Shown: positions 57,842 through 64,000 of the stretch, in pieces | How positions within the stretch are numbered: position 1 is the first letter of the stretch | Layout of the letters: each line of letters begins with the position of its first letter | Assembly (NCBI RefSeq): GCF_000515395.1 | Contig: NZ_KI911782.1 | Coordinates: forward strand, 1,713,090-1,777,089 | DNA length: 64,000 nucleotides | Direction: 5' to 3' | Source of the DNA: Jiangella gansuensis DSM 44835 | GTDB taxonomy: Bacteria > Actinomycetota > Actinomycetes > Jiangellales > Jiangellaceae | Position numbers and translations under genes: made by a program | The notes under the pieces: generated by a model | Told to the model about the DNA's origin: nothing | Database searches by the model: none | The model's input: only the letters and a program-made list of their open reading frames with translations

Positions 57842-57896
57842 GCGACCGGCGCGGGACTCGGCGACCGGCGCGGGACTCGGCGGCCGGCGCGGTCAG
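57842..57896 (+). repeat. 19-bp tandem repeat after copy D
   Basis: GCGACCGGCGCGGGACTCG occurs twice in exact tandem (57842-57860, 57861-57879), followed by a diverged partial copy that reaches the stop codon of the GNAT gene. Confidence 0.6.
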
Positions 57897-58459
57897 GCGG
57901 CCGTGGTGCCGAGCTCGGCGGGCAACCGGGCCAGCGTCGGGCGCAGCGGCAACCGGGTCGCGTCGTAGCCACCGGCCTGCTCCACCTGCACGGCGCCGAT
58001 GCGGGCCAGCGCGCGACGGAACCAGTCGTCCCCGGTGAGGCAGACAGTGTAGACCTCGCCGTACCCGACGAGCCGCGCCATGCTGACCAGGTGGTCCAGC
58101 ATGATCGTGCCCAGGCCGCGGCGCTGCCAGTCGTCCTCGACGAGCACGGCCAGCTCGCCGTCGTTGCCGGCATCGCGGCCGAGATTGGCCATGGCCACGA
58201 TCGTGTGGTTGGGTGCCTCGGCCACCAGCGCGATGTCGGTGCCGAGCAGGCATGACAAGAACCGTCCGGTCATGGACGGAACGGAGTGGTAGCGGTGGCG
58301 CACGGTTTCGGTGGAGCAGCGTACGTGCATCGCGCTGACGTCACCGGCGTCCTGCGGCAGGGCGGTTCGGATGATGACCGACCGTCCGTCGCGGAGCCGG
58401 GTGGTGACGCCCGAGCCGGCGAACAGGTGGGCCGAGTCGGCGAGTCGTGTCTTCTTCAT
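57893..58459 (-). CDS. GNAT-family N-acetyltransferase
   Basis: 188 aa. The GNAT core is seen in VIIRTALPQDAGDVSAMHVRCS, AMANLGRDAGNDGELAVLVEDDWQRRGLGTIMLDHLVSMARLVGYGEVY. The acetyl-CoA pyrophosphate loop is QRRGLG (about 122-127). The arrangement resembles the C-terminal part of Pat-type protein acetyltransferases, but no cAMP domain is present. Substrate unknown. Divergent from the acyltransferase gene at 58551. Confidence 0.8.
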   Translation of the reverse strand: MKKTRLADSAHLFAGSGVTTRLRDGRSVIIRTALPQDAGDVSAMHVRCSTETVRHRYHSVPSMTGRFLSCLLGTDIALVAEAPNHTIVAMANLGRDAGNDGELAVLVEDDWQRRGLGTIMLDHLVSMARLVGYGEVYTVCLTGDDWFRRALARIGAVQVEQAGGYDATRLPLRPTLARLPAELGTTAA

Positions 58460-58537
58460 GGCCTCAGGTTCCGTCGGGACTGTTACTGACCGGTCTCGTG
58501 GCCGTAACGGGCCGGTCAGTGATGCCGCCCGATGCCT

Positions 58538-58543
58538 TACGGT
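58538..58543 (+). promoter_or_regulatory. -10 box (TACGGT) of a leaderless promoter
   Basis: TACGGT is followed by 7 nt and the GTG at 58551. Confidence 0.5.
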
Positions 58544-58550
58544 GACGGCT

Positions 58551-59225
58551 GTGTTCCGCCGACGTCGCGACCCCCGCCAGGTGCGCTACGTCACGCTCGC
58601 GAACTTGCGCTGGGTCGTCCGGAACCGTGCCTTCACCCCGTGGTACCTGTTGCGCTATGCCCGGCTGGCGAAGCTGCGGCTGACGCACCCCGAGGTGGTC
58701 ACCGAGGGCATGGTCTTCCTCGGCCGGCGAGTCACGGCCATGGGCCGCCCGGGCTACGGCCGGGTCGTGCTCGGCCGGTGGGTGCACGTCGGTGACCAGA
58801 CCCGGCTGTGCGCTCACGAGGGCACACTGCGGGTGGGCGACAAAGTCGTCTTCGGCCGTGATGCCACGGTCACCTGCTACCTGGACGTCGAGATCGGCGC
58901 CCGGACCCTGCTGGCCGACTGGGCGTACATCACCGACTTCGACCATCGTTTCGACGACACCGCCGTCGCCATCAAGGATCAGGGAATCGTCAAGGAGCCG
59001 GTCCGCATCGGCCCGGACTGCTGGCTGGGTGTCCGAGTCAGCGTGCTGCGTGGGACCGTCGTGGGGCGCGGCTGCGTGCTGGCCGCACACGCCGTCGTCC
59101 GCGGCCAGGTGCCCGACTTCGCCGTCGTCGGTGGTGTTCCGGCGCGAATCCTCAAACGCCGGATCCCCATTCCGGAGGCGATGCCGGTTTTGCCCGAAAA
59201 GGGAACGGGTGCATTGCCTGAATAG
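58551..59225 (+). CDS. Left-handed beta-helix (hexapeptide) acyltransferase
   Basis: 224 aa. An Arg-rich N-terminal helix region (1-50) precedes hexapeptide-repeat coils: VVLGRWVHVGDQTRLCAHEGTLRVGDKVVFGRDATVTCYLDVEIGARTLLADWAYITDFDH, then IGPDCWLGVRVSVLRGTVVGRGCVLAAHAVVRG and the typical VVGGVPARILKRR end. This is the WcaF/LacA/NodL-like O-acetyltransferase type that modifies sugars or polysaccharides. The His in TDFDH is the usual catalytic base. The GTG start is placed by the -10 spacing. Confidence 0.8.
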   Translation: MFRRRRDPRQVRYVTLANLRWVVRNRAFTPWYLLRYARLAKLRLTHPEVVTEGMVFLGRRVTAMGRPGYGRVVLGRWVHVGDQTRLCAHEGTLRVGDKVVFGRDATVTCYLDVEIGARTLLADWAYITDFDHRFDDTAVAIKDQGIVKEPVRIGPDCWLGVRVSVLRGTVVGRGCVLAAHAVVRGQVPDFAVVGGVPARILKRRIPIPEAMPVLPEKGTGALPE

Positions 59226-59457
59226 GGCGCTTTTCCCGCCCTAGTTCAGCGGCATGTGGCCGGAATCGTGACTCAACGCCTTCTTGCGGCACATTTTCGA
59301 AGGCACGACAGTCAATAGTCGAATTCTCTATGTCAAGAGAGTGGTCGCACTAGTAACATCACACCCGTCCAATGTCACCCACTTCTCGCGCGGGCCGAAC
59401 CCTGGCGACCTGCCGGGCAGCGCGAAACGTCACATCCCCTGAAATGAGGAAAAGGGC

Positions 59458-61632
59458 ATGACAGGCACGGCTGTCCATCGCCGTCGGCGCCGAGTAGCCG
59501 GAACGCTGCTCGCTGCCGGGCTGGCTCCGGTCGTCGTGGTCGGGGCCTGGTTGGTCCCCGCATCGGCGGCCGAAGGTGACGAATCCCGCGCGGCAGCGCG
59601 CTTCCTCGACGGAGAGGTACTGGGAGTCGACCTCGACACGGTCGCCGAGCTGGCCGGCGTCGAGGTGGAGAACCTCGGCACGCCCGAGCCGGTCACCGAG
59701 GCCAACCCGGTCGACCTGACAGCACTCGAGGCCATCAACCTCCAGATCCCCGGTGGGGTGCAGCTTCCGCTGAGCGACGTCCTGCAGTTGGGCGCCGTCA
59801 ACCAGTGGGCTAGCGCCGAGGACGGCGGCACGTCCCATGCGGCGACCGGCGCGGTCGCCGACAACGGCGGCATCGGAACCGGCGTCGAGGCCGGCTTCCC
59901 CGGCAACGCGACCTTCGACCTCACGGACCTGGTCGGCGGGGCGCTGACCGACCTGATCGCCGATCTCGAGCTGGAACTCGGGGCGATCTCCTCCGAAATG
60001 CACCTGGAAGTCACCGACGGGGCGTTCGAGGTCACCCGCGACTACGAGATTGCCGGTGGCGAGCTGCGGCTCACCGTGCCGCTTCTCGCGGACCTCACTC
60101 CGCAGATCGAAGAACTGGTCGGCACCCTCGACGAGACCGTCAACGGCCTCGTCGGGCCCGACGGTGCGGTCACGGGCGCGGTGGAGACGCTGGACGCACT
60201 GCTCAACCTGCTGGAGGTGGTCGGGGCCGAGGACGTCACCGTCGCCGCGACCCTCGAGACCGACCCTCAGGGTGCGGTGCAGGAGTTCCTGGCCACCCCG
60301 CTCGGCGAGGGCACGGGCGTGGAGCTCAACCTCGCCGAAGGCACCCTGGTCATCGACCTGGACACGCTGCTCGGCGGACTGAACGAGCAGGCGCCGAACA
60401 CCCAGGTGCTGAGCAATGCGGTCATCGACCAGCTGGCCACGACGATCGGTGAGCTGCTGGACACTCTCGTCACCGACCTCGTGACGACGATCGAGGACGC
60501 GCTGCAGGCGGCCATGCTCAACCTCACCATCCAGGCGACGGTGACCGATCCGCTGCTGGGTATCGAGCTCGGCACGCTGGACCTGGTGCTGAACGACACG
60601 CTCGGCAACATCATCACCGGTGAGGCCGAGATCGTTAACAACAGCACGGGCGTGGTCCCGGGGCTGATCGGCGCGCTGCTCGACCCGCTCCTGGCGACGC
60701 TGCTCGACGTGGTCGGCGGCCTCATCGACGACACCCTCTTCGCCGAGGGCGGCGCCGTGACCACCTTGGGCGAGGCGGCGGCCGGCCTGGTGGACGGCCT
60801 GACCGACGCGCTGACGCCGGTCGGTGAGCTGCTCGCGTCGATCCTGTCGATCAAGCTCAACGTGCAGCCGGACCAGCCGGACGCCCCGGTCGGCGAGGCC
60901 GCGGCGCGCGCCAGCGACGGTCCGTACAGCGTCGCCGCGGTGGAGATCGCGGTGTTGCCGGACACCCCGGCGGCCGTGCTGACGCTCGCCCAGTCGACGG
61001 TCGGCCCGAACGTCACCGGCGAGGGCGACGCCGAGACCGAGGTCGATGGCACTGAGGTGGACGGCATTGAGGTGGACGGCACTGAGGTGGACGGCACTGA
61101 GGTGGACGGCACTGAGGTGGACGGCACTGAGGTGGACGGCACTGAGGTGGACGGCACTGAGGTGGACGGCACTGAGGTGGACGGCACTGAGGTGGACGGC
61201 ACTGAGGTGGACGGCACTGAGGTGGACGGCACTGAGGTGGACGGCACTGAGGTGGACGGCACTGAGGTGGACGGCACTGAGGTGGACGGCACTGAGGTGG
61301 ACGGCACTGAGGTGGACGGCACTGAGGTGGACGGCACCGAGGTGGACGGCACCGAGGTGGACGGCACCGAGGTGGACGGCACCGAGGTGGACGGCACCGA
61401 GGTCGACGGGACCGAGGTCGACGGCGTCGAGACCATGGGGAGTCCGGAGCCTCAGCCGGAGCCGGCCGGTCATGACGACACCGACGACAGCAACAAGGAC
61501 AAGGACGACGAGCACCTTCCCAACACGGGTGCCGAGTCCAACCAGCTCCTGATCCTCGGGCTCGGCATGTTGCTCGCTGGGGGCATCGCGGCCTACGCCG
61601 TGAGCCGCAGGAGCGACATGCACCAGGGCTGA
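59458..61632 (+). CDS. LPXTG-anchored choice-of-anchor-G-family surface protein 1 with 26 EVDG repeats
   Basis: 724 aa. A long signal peptide (RRRRRVAGTLLAAGLAPVV to AWLVPASAA, about 38 residues) is followed by the choice-of-anchor-G domain starting AEGDESRAAARFLDGEVLGVDLD and reaching about residue 520. Next come 26 pentapeptides (T/I)EVDG (residues about 527-656), a short acidic linker, the sortase signal LPNTG (61516-61530), a hydrophobic helix and basic tail SRRSDMHQG. Sortase would join it to the peptidoglycan; the acidic repeat is a wall-spanning stalk. The function of the head domain is unknown. No sortase gene is in the window. Confidence 0.85.
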   Translation: MTGTAVHRRRRRVAGTLLAAGLAPVVVVGAWLVPASAAEGDESRAAARFLDGEVLGVDLDTVAELAGVEVENLGTPEPVTEANPVDLTALEAINLQIPGGVQLPLSDVLQLGAVNQWASAEDGGTSHAATGAVADNGGIGTGVEAGFPGNATFDLTDLVGGALTDLIADLELELGAISSEMHLEVTDGAFEVTRDYEIAGGELRLTVPLLADLTPQIEELVGTLDETVNGLVGPDGAVTGAVETLDALLNLLEVVGAEDVTVAATLETDPQGAVQEFLATPLGEGTGVELNLAEGTLVIDLDTLLGGLNEQAPNTQVLSNAVIDQLATTIGELLDTLVTDLVTTIEDALQAAMLNLTIQATVTDPLLGIELGTLDLVLNDTLGNIITGEAEIVNNSTGVVPGLIGALLDPLLATLLDVVGGLIDDTLFAEGGAVTTLGEAAAGLVDGLTDALTPVGELLASILSIKLNVQPDQPDAPVGEAAARASDGPYSVAAVEIAVLPDTPAAVLTLAQSTVGPNVTGEGDAETEVDGTEVDGIEVDGTEVDGTEVDGTEVDGTEVDGTEVDGTEVDGTEVDGTEVDGTEVDGTEVDGTEVDGTEVDGTEVDGTEVDGTEVDGTEVDGTEVDGTEVDGTEVDGTEVDGTEVDGTEVDGTEVDGVETMGSPEPQPEPAGHDDTDDSNKDKDDEHLPNTGAESNQLLILGLGMLLAGGIAAYAVSRRSDMHQG
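61036..61425 (+). repeat. 26 tandem 15-bp repeats encoding (T/I)EVDG
   Basis: 390 bp = 26 units. From 61081 to 61335 there are 17 consecutive identical units of ACTGAGGTGGACGGC; flanking units use ACC, GTC or GAT synonyms. The uniform core indicates recent expansion by slippage or unequal crossover. All six frames stay open here, which creates false long ORFs. Confidence 0.95.
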
Positions 61633-61660
61633 GCTGAGCCCGGTCGGCCGAGTGGTTGCC

Positions 61661-61697
61661 GGCGGCTGCGTATCCGAATGATGGATGCGCAGCCGCC
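61661..61697. terminator. Terminator hairpin after surface protein 1
   Basis: GGCGGCTGCGTATCC (61661-61675) pairs with 61683-61697 at 14 of 15 positions, loop 7 nt. It lies 29 bp after the stop. Confidence 0.7.
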
Positions 61698-62212
61698 GTC
61701 ATATCGGCCGGCTCGCCAGATGGCATATTCGGCACCCCCGTGGCTATCAGCCGAATGGATGAGGAGACCTCCACTCAATGGCGTTCTGACCTGGACATAG
61801 GGGCGAAAGAATTGCCGCGGCAAAGTGTCCCGCGTGTCGTTCCGACGTAACGATTAGGTCACGAGCACGAACCGTCCGGTTTAGACCAGTGGTCCTTGTC
61901 CGGACCAGTCGAAGATCTCTTTTGTCCCGATATGTCCGGGGTGATACGTCCGTTACATCCGCGTATGCCCGATTCGGAGCTTCTGGGCGCTTCGTGACGT
62001 TCATCGGCATTGGTCGTGAATAGCTGGAAAGAGCGTTTCGGGGCTTAGGCACCGGGCCGCGGTGAATGGGCGGTCGATGGCGTCGGGGTCAAATTCACCA
62101 AGTACGAGACACGTCCTCGGAGCGGCTGTAGGTTCATGATCACGCTCCGCGGGCCAATGCACATCTGATGGCTGCGGAGGAGCCCGCCATGTAAATGCCA
62201 AGAGGAGAAGGC
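61698..62212. other. Intergenic region between the two surface-protein genes
   Basis: 515 bp, lower in GC than the genes. No open frame with coding character. The inverted blocks GGTCCTTGTCCGGACC (about 61891) and CGTCCGTTACATCC hint at a structured leader or regulatory site. A ribosome site AGAGGAGAAGGC precedes the next ATG. Confidence 0.45.
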
Positions 62213-63736
62213 ATGCCTGCAACACCTGTTATGCGCCGGCGCCGCGCAGCGACAACGCTGCTCGCCGCTGGGCTTGCCCCCGTCTTCGCTGTGGGCGCGT
62301 GGCTGACGCCCGCCGCAGCGGCCGAGGGCGATGAATCGCGCGCTGGCGCGCGGTTCCTGGATGGCGTGGTCCTGGGCACTGACCTGGACCAGATCGCCGA
62401 GCTGGCCGGGGTCGAGGTCGAGAACCTCGGCGACCCCGAGCCGGTCACCGAGGCCAACCCGCTGGATGTCACCCTGCTCGACTCCATCAACATCGACATC
62501 GAGGGTGGCGTTCAGCTTCCGCTGAGCGACATCATCGAGCTCGGCGCGGTCAACCAGTGGGCAACCGCTGAGGACGGGGCCACCTCCCACGCGGCCACCG
62601 GTGCGGTGGCCGACAACGGCGGCGTGGGGACCGGCGTGGACGCCGGCTTCCCGGGTAACGCCACGTTCGACCTGACCGACCTTCTGGGCGAGGGCCTCAC
62701 CGACCTCATCGCCGACGTCGAGCTCGAGCTCGGCGCCGTGTCGTCCGAGGCTCATCTGCAGCCGGTGGGCGACGACTTCGAGGTCGTCCGCGATTACGAG
62801 ATCGCCGGTGGCCGCCTGGTCATCACCGTGCCGCTGCTGTCGGGCCTGAACCTGGAGCTCGGCGACGACGCCGCCGTCTGGATCGAGAACGGCTCCATCG
62901 TCATCGACCTCGACGCCGTGTTCGAGAGCCTGAACGACCTGCCGCCGAACAGTGAGCTGATCGGCCCGGGCCTGTTCAACATCCTCGACAGCCTGCTCGC
63001 CGAGCTGCTCGGTGAGCTGGGCTCGGGGCTGGGCGACCTGCTGGGCAACCTGGGTCTTGACGGCCTGCTCGACGGCCTGGGCGAGGCCCTGGCCGACATC
63101 CTGTCGGTCAAGGTGAACGTCCAGCCGGACATCGCTGAGACCACCGCGGCCACTCCGGCTACGGCGCGCGTCGCCAACGACGTCCAGGCGGCGTCCACGT
63201 CCGAGACCTACAGCGTCGCGGCCGTGCAGGTCACCCTGCTGGGCGGCCTGGACAACGGCGGCGTCGAGCTGACGCTGGCCGAGTCGCACGTCGGCCCGAA
63301 CACGCTCGACGAGGGCCAGGAGACCGAGGTCGACGGCACCGAGACCGAGGTCGACGGCGTTGAGGTTGACGGCGTGGAGGTTGACGGCGTCGAGGTTGAC
63401 GGCGTCGAGGTTGACGGCACCGAGGTTGACGGCGTTGAGGTCGACGGCGTTGAGGTCGATGGCACCGAGGTCGATGGCACCGAGGTCGACGGCACCGAGG
63501 TCGACGGCACCGAGGTCGACGGCACCGAGGTCGATGGCACCGAGGTCGACGGCACCGAGGTCGACGGCACGGAGACCGACGGCACCGAGACCGACGGCAC
63601 GGAGACCGACGGTGAGGAGCTGCCCGACACCGGTGCTGGCTCCAGCCAGCTCCTGATCCTGGGCCTGGGCCTGATGTTCGCCGGTGGGATCGCGGCCTAC
63701 GCCGTGACCCGTCGTCGTGGCCTCGTGCAGGAGTAA
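62213..63736 (+). CDS. LPXTG-anchored choice-of-anchor-G-family surface protein 2
   Basis: 507 aa, a paralogue of the preceding gene. A signal peptide to about residue 37 is followed by AEGDESRAGARFLDGVVLGTDLD and a head domain about 165 residues shorter than in protein 1 (the central part rich in GLLDP and TLLD segments is missing). Then 19 pentapeptides of V/T-E-V-D-G and TETDG, the sorting signal LPDTG (63620-63634), a membrane helix and TRRRGLVQE. The ATG at 62213 follows AGAGGAGAAGGC; an upstream in-frame ATG at 62195 would include the ribosome site. It should be sortase-anchored like its neighbour. Confidence 0.85.
   Translation: MPATPVMRRRRAATTLLAAGLAPVFAVGAWLTPAAAAEGDESRAGARFLDGVVLGTDLDQIAELAGVEVENLGDPEPVTEANPLDVTLLDSINIDIEGGVQLPLSDIIELGAVNQWATAEDGATSHAATGAVADNGGVGTGVDAGFPGNATFDLTDLLGEGLTDLIADVELELGAVSSEAHLQPVGDDFEVVRDYEIAGGRLVITVPLLSGLNLELGDDAAVWIENGSIVIDLDAVFESLNDLPPNSELIGPGLFNILDSLLAELLGELGSGLGDLLGNLGLDGLLDGLGEALADILSVKVNVQPDIAETTAATPATARVANDVQAASTSETYSVAAVQVTLLGGLDNGGVELTLAESHVGPNTLDEGQETEVDGTETEVDGVEVDGVEVDGVEVDGVEVDGTEVDGVEVDGVEVDGTEVDGTEVDGTEVDGTEVDGTEVDGTEVDGTEVDGTETDGTETDGTETDGEELPDTGAGSSQLLILGLGLMFAGGIAAYAVTRRRGLVQE
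63323..63613 (+). repeat. Degenerate tandem 15-bp repeat in surface protein 2
   Basis: 19 pentamer units plus one extra TE dipeptide, in the order T, (TE), T, V x4, T, V x2, T x7, then TETDG x3. Synonymous codons vary (GTT/GTC, GAC/GAT), so the array is older or less homogenised than that of protein 1. Confidence 0.9.
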
Positions 63737-63786
63737 TACCGCGTAACACCACTGCACCACCAGCATCACGGTTCGGTGGTCGATCA

Positions 63787-63826
63787 CCGGTGGGTCCGCG
63801 TCCATACCAGGGCGCGGACCCACCGG
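63787..63826. terminator. 14-bp perfect terminator hairpin after surface protein 2
   Basis: CCGGTGGGTCCGCG (63787-63800) and its exact complement (63813-63826), with a 12-nt loop and GATC near both outer ends. Positions 63827-64000 hold no gene I can support. Confidence 0.8.
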
Positions 63827-64000
63827 ATCGGCGTTTCCGGACCACAGCCGCGGCGCTCCAGCCGCGAGGCCGCGGACTGACGCGAGACTGCGGTCCAGCC
63901 GCGGCATCGCGGCACACGGAGCAGGACCTGACGCCACGGCCGGTCAGGCGGTCGGCCGGGCTACCGAGCACACACAGTGCACTCTCGAGGGCAGGGCAGG

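Noticed and set aside
61036-61425. Possible CRISPR array
   Set aside because: The units are contiguous 15-bp coding repeats without spacers. No cas genes occur in the window.
59359-61623. 754-codon minus-strand frame with AVHLS repeats, and plus-strand ALRWT repeats
   Set aside because: These are other frames of the 15-bp EVDG array, which has no stop in any frame. No signal peptide, ribosome site or family motif supports them.
61840-61960. Possible riboswitch upstream of surface protein 2
   Set aside because: Some short inverted blocks are present, but no known riboswitch core (for example c-di-GMP or c-di-AMP motifs) could be recognised by eye.

Overview
The window comes from a chromosome of a high-GC, Gram-positive actinobacterium. 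The evidence is strong GC bias at third codon positions, many GTG starts, ATGA/GTGA gene overlaps, recurring TAnnnT -10 boxes placed 6-8 nt before start codons (leaderless transcription), LPXTG wall anchors, a DivIVA/FilP-like coiled-coil protein and an actinobacterial TreS-Mak-GlgB/GlgP/GlgX glycogen set. A Jiangella-like or related actinomycete is a reasonable guess, but that is inference; no rRNA or tRNA is present to confirm it.

Layout. 1-1039: start of an iron-siderophore ABC locus (lipoprotein and ATPase) with an IdeR/DtxR-like box. 1047-15410: acyl-CoA metabolism (PaaH-type dehydrogenase, VOC epimerase, thiolase-MeaB pair, an acyl-CoA mutase whose active site looks like isobutyryl-CoA mutase) mixed with small conserved proteins, regulators (MarR, TetR, Rrf2) and a thioredoxin-TPR-like chaperone. 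15464-16877: an IS481-family insertion sequence with intact ends and a 15-bp target duplication, inserted in the middle of a long hairpin element. 17193-31001: a LacI-controlled catabolic operon with an ABC sugar importer, four different ADP-ribosylglycohydrolase-family (ARH) proteins, a ribokinase-like kinase, a glycosidase-like/FGE-like fusion protein, a CaiB-type CoA transferase and a CitE-type lyase. This is the best candidate for an undescribed pathway.

31089-39325: a PrmC-like methyltransferase, an MFS exporter, a secreted M14 carboxypeptidase, a secreted subtilase and an orphan ORF. 39436-55894: alpha-glucan metabolism (glgB, mak, treS, glgP, glgX) interrupted by a DUF305/LVIVD secreted pair, an AbiEi-DUF559 gene bracketed by direct-repeat hairpins, a glycerophosphodiesterase and a small lipoprotein. 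No glgE is seen beside treS, and Mak has Ser where the catalytic Asp is expected. 55977-59225: enoyl-CoA hydratase, methyltransferase, GNAT and a hexapeptide acyltransferase. 59458-63736: two paralogous LPXTG-anchored choice-of-anchor-G proteins with long tandem T/V-E-V-D-G repeats.

Two non-coding themes run through the window. One is a roughly 75-bp repeat family (four copies) that always lies just 3' of a stop codon in the same orientation. The other is a set of unusually long perfect or near-perfect hairpins, often starting with TGATC and often supplying the stop codon itself. Both probably act as 3'-end or terminator elements, and one hairpin is the IS481 target.
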